Notes under the pieces: model-generated
Database searches by the model: none
Told to the model about the DNA's origin: nothing
The model's input: only the letters and a program-made list of their open reading frames with translations
Shown: positions 49,127-56,748 of the stretch, piece by piece
How the letters are laid out: every line of letters starts with the position of its first letter
How positions within the stretch are numbered: the stretch's first letter is position 1
Source of the DNA: Oscillospiraceae bacterium
GTDB lineage: Bacteria > Bacillota > Clostridia > Oscillospirales > Oscillospiraceae
Direction of reading: 5' to 3'
Assembly: GCA_902802045.1 (NCBI GenBank)
Contig: CADCKQ010000003.1
Coordinates: 186,001 to 250,000 of the forward strand
Length of the DNA stretch: 64,000 nucleotides
Made by a program: the position numbers and the translations under genes

Positions 49127-50175
49127 TTTACGCCCCCGAGACTCAGCCAGCGCGGGATATCGCCAAGCGGCACACTGATGATATCGCAGTTTCCGATCTC
49201 CCTCGGAACTATGAGGCTTATGGTGTCCCCGCCGATCTTCTTGTCCATCCTTACGAAGCGCTCTGTCTCCTCTTTGGAATACTCCGTCTCCGTCGGAAGC
49301 CCGTATTTCTTAAGACATTTTATGATCGACCCGGCTTCAGACTCTTTCATGTAACCTAAGGCTGCCGAGGCCCTCGCGATTATCGCCATTCCGGCGCTCA
49401 CAGCCTCCCCGTGCGTCATCTTGAACTCCGAGAGAGCCTCGATGGCGTGCCCGAAGCTGTGCCCGAGGTTTAAAAGCCTCCGCTTCCCGCCGTCGAACTC
49501 GTCCTCCGCGACTATATCCCGCTTCATTTTCACACAAGTTTCAATTATATGTTCATCGGTGCACGGAATATCCCCGGCGAGCTCATCGAAAAAGGCTCTG
49601 TTCCCGAGAACTCCGTATTTGATGACCTCCGCCATGCCGCTTATATACTCCCGCTCCGGAAGGGTCTTTAAGGTGTCCGGGTCGCAGAGCACCGCCGAGG
49701 GCTGCCAGAAGGCCCCGGCCAGGTTCTTACCGCCGCTTAAGTTAACGGCCGTCTTTCCTCCGACGGAGGAGTCGACCATTGCGAGCAGCGTCGTCGGGAT
49801 CTGTATAAAGCCGATGCCTCTCCGGTAAGTCGCGGCAGCGAAGCCGGTGAGGTCCCCGGTGACTCCGCCTCCGAGGGCTATGAGCATGTCGCTCCCGGTA
49901 AGCTCCTTCTCGCAGAGAAACTCGAGCAGCTTCCCGTAGGTCTCCAGGCTCTTCGAGGCCTCCCCCGGCGCGATGATGAAATCGAAGACCTTAATGCCCT
50001 CTTTTTCGAGGGCCATGTTTATTTTTTCCGCGTATACCGGAAAGACATTCTCCCCGGAGACCAGAACGGCCTTTTCAGCGCCGAATTCCCTGAGGCAGCG
50101 ACCGGCATTCTCCAGAATTCCCCGGCCTATAAGAACATCGTAGCTTCTTCCGGTCCCGACATGTATCTTTTCCAT
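49123..50175 (-). CDS. aroB: 3-Dehydroquinate synthase
   Basis: 350 residues. GGGVTGDLTGFAAATYRRGIGFIQIPTTLLAMVDSSVGGKTAVN is the long NAD- and substrate-binding signature, followed by GMAEVIKYGVLG and the metal ligands in NLGHSFGHAIEAL. It closes DAHP to 3-dehydroquinate. The ATG overlaps the tyrA stop by one base (TGATG). Confidence 0.96.
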   Translation of the reverse strand: MEKIHVGTGRSYDVLIGRGILENAGRCLREFGAEKAVLVSGENVFPVYAEKINMALEKEGIKVFDFIIAPGEASKSLETYGKLLEFLCEKELTGSDMLIALGGGVTGDLTGFAAATYRRGIGFIQIPTTLLAMVDSSVGGKTAVNLSGGKNLAGAFWQPSAVLCDPDTLKTLPEREYISGMAEVIKYGVLGNRAFFDELAGDIPCTDEHIIETCVKMKRDIVAEDEFDGGKRRLLNLGHSFGHAIEALSEFKMTHGEAVSAGMAIIARASAALGYMKESEAGSIIKCLKKYGLPTETEYSKEETERFVRMDKKIGGDTISLIVPREIGNCDIISVPLGDIPRWLSLGGVK

Positions 50176-51005
50176 CAGCCGTCAACTTCCTCCTTGCGCC
50201 TTCTGCCCTCGTCCAGAAGCCGGGTCAGGGTCTCTTTGTCCCCTTCCTCCATGGCCTTTTTGTACTCGCTCAAGGCATTTATGATCGTGTCGAGTTCTCT
50301 CCCCAGATAATCCCTGTTCTCCAGGAAGAGCTCCGCCCACATGCCCGGGTTGAGCCAGGCGACTCTCGTCATATCCCTGTAGCTGCCCGCCGAGAAGCCT
50401 TTGTGGAGGCCCGCCGTGGGGCTCTTTATGTAGGCGTTCGAGACGACGTGGGCCAGCTGGGAGGTGAAGGCAATCATCTCGTCGTGCTTCTCAGCAGTGG
50501 TCACGCTGAAGCGCCCGAAAAGCGCCGGAGCGAGCAGCTCCTCGGCCTTCGAGAGCATGGCTATGTCGTCGAAGACCGGCGGGACGAGCACCATCGGCTG
50601 GCCCTTGTAGAGAGTCGCCTTTGCGTACTTGTAGCCCGAGTACTGGGTCCCCGCCATCGGGTGGCCGCCGATATAGGTAAAGCCGTATCTCTCCGCAATC
50701 GGGAAGCACGCGGCGCAGACCACGCGCTTGGTCCCGCAGCAGTCTATGACGAAGCTTTCCTTGTTTATATAAGGCGCCATCCGCGAGATGAAACCGATCG
50801 CCGCCTCCGGGTAGAGGGCGACCAGGATGAGGTCGCACTCCTTTATTGTCTCCTCGTTGAGCTCCCCGTCTGCGCTGCCCTCGAGCAGGGCAAAGTCCAG
50901 GACCGATCTCGTCCTGTTCCAGGCCAGCACTCTCTCGCCGGCCTCATGGTAGGCCTTTACGAAGGAGCCTCCTATGAGCCCGAGCCCCGCGACGCCGACC
51001 GTCAC
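50175..51005 (-). CDS. tyrA: Prephenate dehydrogenase
   Basis: 276 residues. NAD motif GVAGLGLIGGSFVKA at the start, IDCCGTKR, then IGGHPMAGTQYSGYKYA, which holds the substrate His, and FTSQLAHVVSNAY. It oxidises prephenate to 4-hydroxyphenylpyruvate on the way to tyrosine. There is no ACT domain, so feedback control may lie elsewhere, which fits a Tyr-sensing leader on the operon. The start is a GTG that overlaps the aroF stop (GTGA). Confidence 0.94.
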   Translation of the reverse strand: MTVGVAGLGLIGGSFVKAYHEAGERVLAWNRTRSVLDFALLEGSADGELNEETIKECDLILVALYPEAAIGFISRMAPYINKESFVIDCCGTKRVVCAACFPIAERYGFTYIGGHPMAGTQYSGYKYAKATLYKGQPMVLVPPVFDDIAMLSKAEELLAPALFGRFSVTTAEKHDEMIAFTSQLAHVVSNAYIKSPTAGLHKGFSAGSYRDMTRVAWLNPGMWAELFLENRDYLGRELDTIINALSEYKKAMEEGDKETLTRLLDEGRRRKEEVDG

Positions 51006-52006
51006 AGCCCCGCCGCCTTTCTCACGTCGCGGATCTTCACCGCGAGGGTGTCGAAGTCCTCAGGCGTCAGCGACTGTGCGCCGTCACAGAGGGCGTGCAT
51101 CGGGTCGTTGTGGACCTCTATTATGAGGCCGTCCGCCCCTGCCGCCGTGGCCGCCAGAGCCATGGGCGGGACGAGCCTCGACATTCCGGTCGCGTGGCTC
51201 GGATCCGCGATGACGGGCAGGTGGCTCAGCTCGTGGAGCATCGGGACCGCCGAGAGATCGAAGGTGTTTCTCGTGTAGTCCGAGAAGGTCCGTATGCCCC
51301 TCTCGCAGAGGATGACCCGCTCGTTTCCGCTCGACATGATATACTCTGCGCTCATCAGAAGCTCTTTCAGAGTGTTGGCAAGGCCCCTTTTCAGAAGTAT
51401 GGGCTTGTCGAGCTTTCCCATCTCGCGGAGCAGGTCGTAGTTCTGCATGTTCCTGGCCCCTATCTGAATGACGTCGACATCCTCGAAGAGATCGATATCC
51501 ATTATATTCATGAGCTCGGTGACTATGGGAAGCCCCGTCTCCGCCCTCGCGATCTTCAGAAGCTCCAGCCCCTCGGCCTTGAGTCCAGCGAAGTCGTAGG
51601 GAGAGGTGCGCGGCTTGAAGGCCCCGCCTCTGATCATGTCGGCTCCCGAGGCCTTTACGGCCTTCGCGACTTTCACTATCTGCTCCTCGCTCTCGACCGA
51701 GCAGGGGCCGGCGATCAGGACGAAATTACCGGCTCCGATCTTAAGGTCCCCGACTTCTATGATCGTATCGTCCGGGTGGAATTTCCTGTTGACACACTTG
51801 AAGGGCTCCGAGACCTGTTTTACGGACTGGACTATCTCCAGACTCTCCAGCAGCTCCGTATCCACCTTCGAGGTGTCCCCGACGAGGCCTAAGACCGTAT
51901 TGTAAACGCCCCTCGAGATATGGACCTGGAGGCCCATGTTTTTTATCCAGGAGACAAGCTGCTCCTCCTTCGCGCCCGGCACGTTGTTCTTCAGTATTAC
52001 TATCAT
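51002..52006 (-). CDS. aroF: DAHP synthase, type I-beta with N-terminal ferredoxin-like domain
   Basis: 334 residues. Residues 1-70 form an ACT-like/ferredoxin-like regulatory domain (MIVILKNNVPGAKEEQLVSWI). Residues 75-334 are the barrel with LIAGPCSVESEEQ, GADMIRGGAFKPRTSPYDF, IQIGARNMQNYDLL, KPILLKRGL and VIADPSHATGMS. It condenses PEP and erythrose 4-phosphate, the first step of the pathway. In this subclass the N-terminal domain mediates feedback by Tyr or Phe. First structural gene, with GGAGGAG before the ATG, 20 bases after the attenuator. Confidence 0.96.
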   Translation of the reverse strand: MIVILKNNVPGAKEEQLVSWIKNMGLQVHISRGVYNTVLGLVGDTSKVDTELLESLEIVQSVKQVSEPFKCVNRKFHPDDTIIEVGDLKIGAGNFVLIAGPCSVESEEQIVKVAKAVKASGADMIRGGAFKPRTSPYDFAGLKAEGLELLKIARAETGLPIVTELMNIMDIDLFEDVDVIQIGARNMQNYDLLREMGKLDKPILLKRGLANTLKELLMSAEYIMSSGNERVILCERGIRTFSDYTRNTFDLSAVPMLHELSHLPVIADPSHATGMSRLVPPMALAATAAGADGLIIEVHNDPMHALCDGAQSLTPEDFDTLAVKIRDVRKAAGL

Positions 52007-52024
52007 GATTCTCCTCCGGATATC

Positions 52025-52090
52025 AAAAAAACTGCCTTGCAGACATTATCTGCGAAGCAGTTCAAAGTATTTTCAGTTACTTCTTTGCAT
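52025..52090 (-). terminator. Attenuator: terminator and competing helices of the shikimate operon
   Basis: Terminator: AACTGCTTCGCAGA pairs with TCTGCAAGGCAGTT (plus-strand 52049-52062 and 52030-52043; one mismatch, one wobble), followed by a run of T. Region 2, ATGCAAAG (52083-52090), can pair perfectly with CTTTGCAT inside the leader codons (52135-52142). Alternatively GCA and AAGTA of region 2 (52078-52088) can pair with TACTT and TGC of region 3 (52057-52069), which takes the left arm of the terminator. This is the 1:2, 2:3, 3:4 scheme of classical attenuators. Confidence 0.78.
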
Positions 52091-52102
52091 CACAAATATG
52101 CC

Positions 52103-52156
52103 TTACCGTTTTTTTGCGGTAAAGTAATAATAGTATGCAAAGCAGAAAGATCTCAT
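52103..52156 (-). CDS. Phenylalanine/tyrosine leader peptide
   Basis: A 17-codon gene encodes MRSFCFAYYYYFTAKKR: four adjacent Tyr codons (TAC TAT TAT TAC) and three Phe codons (TTC, TTT, TTT). GGAG lies seven bases before the ATG, and a consensus promoter lies 30 bases upstream. Leader codons 5-7 (TGC TTT GCA) are part of region 1 of the attenuator, so a ribosome that stalls at the Tyr/Phe codons masks region 1 and frees region 2 to form the antiterminator. The following genes make exactly Phe and Tyr, which is the strongest support. Confidence 0.88.
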   Translation of the reverse strand: MRSFCFAYYYYFTAKKR

Positions 52157-52185
52157 CTGTATTCTCCAGCTTGAATGATGTTGCT

Positions 52186-52214
52186 ATAATAGACTGATTT
52201 TGCTGAAGTGTCAA
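52186..52214 (-). promoter_or_regulatory. Sigma-A promoter of the shikimate operon
   Basis: Minus strand TTGACA (52209-52214), 17-base spacer, TATTAT (52186-52191). Confidence 0.82.
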
Positions 52215-52222
52215 GCAAAAAG

Positions 52223-52251
52223 TTGAATTCCGGGGGCGCTTGTAATATAAT
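52223..52251 (+). promoter_or_regulatory. Sigma-A promoter of the lipid kinase gene
   Basis: TTGAAT (52223-52228), 17-base spacer, TATAAT (52246-52251). It is back to back with the shikimate promoter; the -35 boxes are eight bases apart. Confidence 0.7.
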
Positions 52252-52289
52252 AGCATATTGTTATTTTTAAGCTCAGAGGGTCATCATCC

Positions 52290-53180
52290 ATGCTCAAGCC
52301 TTTTCTTCTGATAGTGAACCCGAACGCCGGGCGCGGAGAGTATAAAAACGGCTTTTCCGACGCTCTTCTGGCATTAAGCCGCGCTGGCTACGCCCCCACG
52401 GTCTATTTCACCAGGGCTCCGGGCGACGCCATAAACTTTGTCGAAGAGTGCGGCTCGGATTTCGACATTGTCGCCTGCATCGGCGGGGACGGGACTTTGA
52501 GCGAGGTCCTCTCCGGGCTCATGAAGCTCAAAAAGCGGCCGAAGCTCGGCTATATCCCGATGGGCACCACGAACGATGTCGCGACCACGCTCGACATCCC
52601 GAAGAACAACGCCTTGGCGGCCGTCCTGAAGATGCTCCGAGGCGAAGCGCACCCCTACGACGTCGGAGGCTTCGGGGATGATGAGTTCTTCTCCTATATC
52701 GCGGCCTTCGGAGCCTTCACGGAGATAAGCTACACCACCCCGCAGGACCAGAAGAAGGTCCTCGGGCACCTGGCCTATGTCCTTCAGGGCGCCCTCGCTC
52801 TTCCGAAGATCACTTCCGTAAACGGGAGAGTCGAGTACGACGGCGGAGTATTTGAAGGCCCGCTGATCTACGGGAGCATGTCCAACTCGACCTCGGTCGC
52901 CGGGATAATAAAACTCAAGGAGGACATGGTGCGGCTCGGCGACGGTTTTTCCGAGCTCGTCCTGGTCAGGGACCCGAAGACGCCGGAGGCTTTTGCCTCT
53001 CTGGTCTCCTCGGTCCTCTCGCAGAGCTACGAGGACGACAATCTCCTGATAATCCAGACCAGGAAAGCCCGGTTCACCTTTGAAAAGCCCGTCGCCTGGA
53101 CCAGGGACGGAGAATCCGGCGGGGAGCACGACGACATAACCCTCTGCAATTACAGAGCACCTATAGAGTTCATATTTTAA
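52290..53180 (+). CDS. dgkB: Diacylglycerol kinase-like lipid kinase (YegS/DgkB family)
   Basis: 296 residues. The nucleotide-binding NPNAGRG at 10-16, [13 protein letters not shown] near 70 and [12 protein letters not shown] form the DAGK catalytic domain; [11 protein letters not shown] lies near the end. Such enzymes phosphorylate diacylglycerol for phospholipid recycling at the membrane. CAGAGGG precedes the ATG weakly. asnS starts 17 bases downstream, so the two are probably cotranscribed. Confidence 0.88.
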   Translation: MLKPFLLIVNPNAGRGEYKNGFSDALLALSRAGYAPTVYFTRAPGDAINFVEECGSDFDIVACIGGDGTLSEVLSGLMKLKKRPKLGYIPMGTTNDVATTLDIPKNNALAAVLKMLRGEAHPYDVGGFGDDEFFSYIAAFGAFTEISYTTPQDQKKVLGHLAYVLQGALALPKITSVNGRVEYDGGVFEGPLIYGSMSNSTSVAGIIKLKEDMVRLGDGFSELVLVRDPKTPEAFASLVSSVLSQSYEDDNLLIIQTRKARFTFEKPVAWTRDGESGGEHDDITLCNYRAPIEFIF

Positions 53181-53197
53181 TACGGGAGCGCAGGATA

Positions 53198-54592
53198 ATG
53201 GACAGAACAAAAATAAAACAGATATTTGAGGACTCCGCCTCCTTCGGCGGGAAGGAGATAAGAGTCTGCGGCTGGGTGAGAACAGTCCGCGATATGAAGA
53301 ATTTCGGCTTTATCGAGCTCAACGACGGCAGCTGCTTCAAATCCCTCCAGGTCGTCTTCGCGAGAGAGAGCCTTGAAAACTATAACGAGATAGCGGCCCA
53401 GAACGTCGGCGCGGCTCTGATCGCAGAAGGCGTGCTGGAGCTCACTCCGGAGGCCAAACAGCCCTTCGAGCTCAAGGCAAAGAAGATCACCGTCGAGGGC
53501 CTCTCGGCTCCGGACTATCCGCTTCAGAAGAAACGCCACAGCGTGGAATTCCTGCGGACCATACAGCACCTGAGGCCGCGCACCAACCTCTTCTCCGCGG
53601 TCTTCAGAGTCAGAAGCGTAGCAGCCTACGCCATACACGAGTTTTTCCAGCAGCGCGGCTTTGTATATGTCCACACCCCGATAATCACGGGCTCCGACGC
53701 CGAAGGTGCCGGAGACATGTTCAGGGTCACTACTCTGGATGTCAGCGACCCTCCCCGCAATGAGGACGGCTCCGTCAACTGGAGCAAAGACTTCTTCGGG
53801 AAGCCCGCCAACCTCACGGTCTCCGGCCAGCTCAACGCCGAGAACTTCGCCATGGCCTTCGGTGACGTCTACACCTTCGGGCCTACATTCCGTGCCGAGG
53901 TCTCCTACACCCAACGCCACGCCGCCGAGTTCTGGATGATCGAGCCGGAGATGGCCTTCGCGGATCTTAAAGACTACATGGACACCGCCGAGGCGATGGT
54001 AAAATACATCATAAATACCGTCCTCGAGAAATGCCCGATGGAGATGGAGTTTTTCAACAGTTTCGTGGACAGGGAGCTTCTCTCCAGACTTAACAACGTC
54101 GTCTCCAACGAGTTCGCCAGGATCACTTATACGGAAGCGGTGGACATCCTCCAGAAGAGCGGTCAGAAATTCGACTACCCGGTACACTGGGGCATAGATC
54201 TCCAGACCGAGCACGAGAGATATCTGACCGAACAGGTCTTCAAAAAGCCGCTTTTCGTGACCGACTATCCCAAAGATATAAAGGCCTTTTACATGCGCCT
54301 CAATGACGACGGCAAGACCGTCGCCGCCGCCGACTGCCTGGTTCCGGGCATCGGAGAGATCATCGGCGGAAGCCAGAGGGAGGAGAGGCTCGATGTCTTG
54401 GAGAAGCGTATGGACGAACTGGGCCTCAAGAAGGAGGATTACTGGTGGTATCTGGATCTCAGACGCTACGGCTCCTGCCGTCACGCCGGTTACGGGCTGG
54501 GCTTCGAGAGGATGATAATGTATCTCACGGGAGTTTCGAATATCAGAGACGTCGAGCTCCACCCGAGGACCACCGGAAACGCCGATTTCTGA
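53198..54592 (+). CDS. asnS: Asparaginyl-tRNA synthetase
   Basis: 464 residues. N-terminal OB-fold anticodon domain ([22 protein letters not shown]), then the class II core with FMWIEPE-like [28 protein letters not shown], and motif 3 [15 protein letters not shown]. It charges tRNA-Asn. Its presence means asparaginyl-tRNA need not be made by transamidation. The ATG has GGAG within a short gap after the lipid kinase gene. Confidence 0.96.
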   Translation: MDRTKIKQIFEDSASFGGKEIRVCGWVRTVRDMKNFGFIELNDGSCFKSLQVVFARESLENYNEIAAQNVGAALIAEGVLELTPEAKQPFELKAKKITVEGLSAPDYPLQKKRHSVEFLRTIQHLRPRTNLFSAVFRVRSVAAYAIHEFFQQRGFVYVHTPIITGSDAEGAGDMFRVTTLDVSDPPRNEDGSVNWSKDFFGKPANLTVSGQLNAENFAMAFGDVYTFGPTFRAEVSYTQRHAAEFWMIEPEMAFADLKDYMDTAEAMVKYIINTVLEKCPMEMEFFNSFVDRELLSRLNNVVSNEFARITYTEAVDILQKSGQKFDYPVHWGIDLQTEHERYLTEQVFKKPLFVTDYPKDIKAFYMRLNDDGKTVAAADCLVPGIGEIIGGSQREERLDVLEKRMDELGLKKEDYWWYLDLRRYGSCRHAGYGLGFERMIMYLTGVSNIRDVELHPRTTGNADF

Positions 54593-54609
54593 CTGAATAT
54601 AAAGGAAAA

Positions 54610-54644
54610 CAGGGCTTTACCTTTTCGGTAAAGTCCTGTATAAT
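54610..54644 (+). terminator. asnS hairpin overlapping the msmX promoter
   Basis: Stem ACAGGGCTTTACC/GGTAAAGTCCTGT (13 pairs, loop TTTTC) just after asnS, but with no T-run. The same bases hold TTTACC (54616-54621), a 17-base spacer and TATAAT (54639-54644), a likely promoter for msmX. Confidence 0.55.
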
Positions 54645-54769
54645 ATAATTTGCTTTATTGGTATATTTCTGCCTTGGGCAGCAAATATAGATATTATTTT
54701 AAAGCGTGTACCGGAACTCCATCATTTTAAATGTATCCGGGCACAGCAGAAAAAAGGAGGAAAATCGTC

Positions 54770-54870
54770 CCCGTGGCTCGGGGTGCGGCATTGTGGAGAC
54801 ATGCCGTAAAAGCGCGGCGCGAATCGCGCGCGTGAGACCTGCCCTTGCGGATGCAGACAGGCCGGAGCCG
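54770..54870 (+). ncRNA. Structured GC-rich 5' leader of msmX, unassigned
   Basis: A train of hairpins: CCCCG/CGGGG near 54778-54792, CGGCA-TGT/ACA-TGCCG near 54797-54817, GCGCG/CGCGC near 54825-54840, and CTGC/GCAG near 54842-54860, ending beside the msmX ribosome site. The leader is about 225 bases long in total. I cannot match it to a known riboswitch. Confidence 0.4.
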
Positions 54871-54876
54871 GAATCT

Positions 54877-56055
54877 ATGGCAACTGTACAACTCAAGGAT
54901 GTGAAGAAGGTTTATCCTTTCGTCAGCGGAGAGGATAAGAAGAAAAAGAAGAAGAAAGACGAGCCCGAGAAGAAAAAGGCCAATCTTCAGATAACCGACG
55001 AAGGTGTCGTCGCTGTCCAGAAGTTCAACCTTGACATCGCCGACAAGGAATTCATAGTTCTCGTCGGACCTTCAGGCTGCGGCAAATCCACGACTCTGAG
55101 AATGGTAGCCGGCCTTGAAGAGATATCGGGCGGCGAGCTGTACATTGACGGGAAGCTCATGAACGACGTCGCGCCGAAAGACCGCGATATCGCGATGGTC
55201 TTCCAGAACTACGCCCTGTATCCTCATATGACAGTATATGAGAACATGGCATTCTCCCTTAAACTGCGCCATGCCCCCAAAGACGAGATCGACAAGAAAG
55301 TCCGCGAAGCAGCTGAGATCCTCGACATCACCCAGTATCTCGACCGCAAGCCCAAGGCACTGTCCGGCGGCCAGAGACAGCGTGTCGCGATCGGCCGTGC
55401 TATCGTACGTGACCCGAAGGTCATGCTGATGGACGAGCCTCTTTCAAACCTCGACGCCAAACTGCGTAACGAGATGAGGGCCGAGATCATCAAGCTCCGC
55501 AACCGTATCAACACCACATTTATCTACGTAACCCATGACCAGACCGAAGCCATGACTCTCGGCGACAGGATCGTCATCATGAGAGACGGCTACATCCAGC
55601 AGATCGGCACTCCTCAGGAGGTCTTCAACCATCCCGCGAACCTTTTCGTCGCAGGCTTCATCGGGATGCCTCAGATGAACTTCTTCGACGCACAGCTCAC
55701 ACGCGAGGGCAACAAGTTCTTCGTAGAGCTCGGCGGCACGAAGACAGAGCTCAGCGAGGATAAGGAAGAGAGACTTCTCGCGAACGATGTCCAGAGCCAG
55801 GCTGTCACGCTGGGCGTACGTCCCGAGCATACGAACGTCGGTGAAGCAGGTGTCAAGGCCACAGTCGATGTCAGCGAGATGATGGGCTCCTCTGTACATC
55901 TGCACCTCAATGCAGACGGAAAGGATGTCATCGTTATCGTTCCGACCATTGACCTCAAGGACAGCTTCAACAGAGGCGACACTGTATACTTCAACTTCAA
56001 CGGCAACGTAGCCCACGTCTTCAGCAAGGAAACGGAGAAGAATCTGGAGTACTAA
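54877..56055 (+). CDS. msmX: Multi-sugar ABC transporter ATPase (MsmX/UgpC family) with a lysine-rich insertion
   Basis: 392 residues. Walker A GPSGCGKSTT, signature LSGGQRQR, Walker B VMLMDEPLSNLD, switch His in VTHDQTEA, and a C-terminal TOBE/MalK regulatory domain. One such ATPase usually serves many sugar importers. Between residues 13 and 48 lies an unusual insertion rich in lysine and glutamate (seven Lys in a row, then DEPEKKK) before the canonical VVAVQKFNLDIADKEF strand. The frame is open 57 codons upstream, but that part overlaps the structured leader. No importer genes adjoin it, as expected for a shared ATPase. Confidence 0.9.
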   Translation: MATVQLKDVKKVYPFVSGEDKKKKKKKDEPEKKKANLQITDEGVVAVQKFNLDIADKEFIVLVGPSGCGKSTTLRMVAGLEEISGGELYIDGKLMNDVAPKDRDIAMVFQNYALYPHMTVYENMAFSLKLRHAPKDEIDKKVREAAEILDITQYLDRKPKALSGGQRQRVAIGRAIVRDPKVMLMDEPLSNLDAKLRNEMRAEIIKLRNRINTTFIYVTHDQTEAMTLGDRIVIMRDGYIQQIGTPQEVFNHPANLFVAGFIGMPQMNFFDAQLTREGNKFFVELGGTKTELSEDKEERLLANDVQSQAVTLGVRPEHTNVGEAGVKATVDVSEMMGSSVHLHLNADGKDVIVIVPTIDLKDSFNRGDTVYFNFNGNVAHVFSKETEKNLEY

Positions 56056-56058
56056 ACC

Positions 56059-56691
56059 ATGGGCGGCAAGATCAAAGCGATAATATTCATAGCCGTATTT
56101 CTGCTTGCCATCGCGGTCATATTTTCAGCCCTGAGCAACAGAAACGCGGAGATAAAAGCCTCTGAAGAGCAGACCCCTCTACCCGAGGGAGTGGAAGCGG
56201 TAGCCGTACCGACGGCTCCGCCTCCCGATCCGTCCGCGGTACCGACTCCGGTTCCGACGATATATATCCCCGAGGCTACGACAATCCCGACCCCCTCTCC
56301 CACTCCCGCGCCCTCCGCTTTAAGCAGCGGAAGCTTCAAGAGCAATACGGAGACCGGCCTCAATATGATAGTGGAATACAGCGCGGAAGCCCTCGGCGAC
56401 GGAACCTCAAGAGTCAATGTCACGGTCAAGATCGAACACTTCGCCTGGCATTACAACGGCTATCCGAGTGCGATAACGGTCACTGTGGGCAATGAAACGG
56501 TCTATTTCAGCTCCCCGACAGTCAATTCCGATACCTTGGTCATGGAGACCGAGGACCTCGGCACAAAGTCCGTCACGCTCCCCCAAAGCGGAGGGACGGT
56601 AAACCTCAAGGCCGTCTGGACCTACGGAGGGCAGTACAGCGAAAAGCAGCTCGATATCGTAAGCTGTGAAGGCCTTATATCGCTTGGATAA
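56059..56691 (+). CDS. Membrane-anchored extracellular protein with Pro-rich stalk, unknown function
   Basis: 210 residues. One hydrophobic helix (about 6-24), a Pro/Thr/Ala-rich stalk (residues 40-90, with PTPSPTPAPS-like repeats), then a beta-rich domain of about 110 residues. The layout is that of a surface protein tethered by a signal anchor. It begins three bases after msmX and ends before a strong terminator, so it is cotranscribed with msmX. No family recognised. It resembles in layout the protein at 4439-4981. Confidence 0.6.
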   Translation: MGGKIKAIIFIAVFLLAIAVIFSALSNRNAEIKASEEQTPLPEGVEAVAVPTAPPPDPSAVPTPVPTIYIPEATTIPTPSPTPAPSALSSGSFKSNTETGLNMIVEYSAEALGDGTSRVNVTVKIEHFAWHYNGYPSAITVTVGNETVYFSSPTVNSDTLVMETEDLGTKSVTLPQSGGTVNLKAVWTYGGQYSEKQLDIVSCEGLISLG

Positions 56692-56703
56692 ATAAAAAAC
56701 AAA

Positions 56704-56735
56704 AAATACCTGCAGGAAACTGCAGGTATTTTTTT
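56704..56735. terminator. Bidirectional terminator
   Basis: Stem AAATACCTGCAG/CTGCAGGTATTT with a GAAA tetraloop, with T-runs on the plus strand and an A-run on the left. Ends the msmX operon and the nucleoside importer operon. Confidence 0.9.
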
Positions 56736-56748
56736 GATCTGATTATTC

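Noticed and set aside
54706..54876. 57-codon N-terminal extension of MsmX, and a 34-codon basic peptide frame from 54731
   Set aside because: Both lie in the hairpin-rich leader. The MsmX family starts at the MATVQLKDVKKVY segment, and neither upstream ATG has a convincing ribosome site in position.
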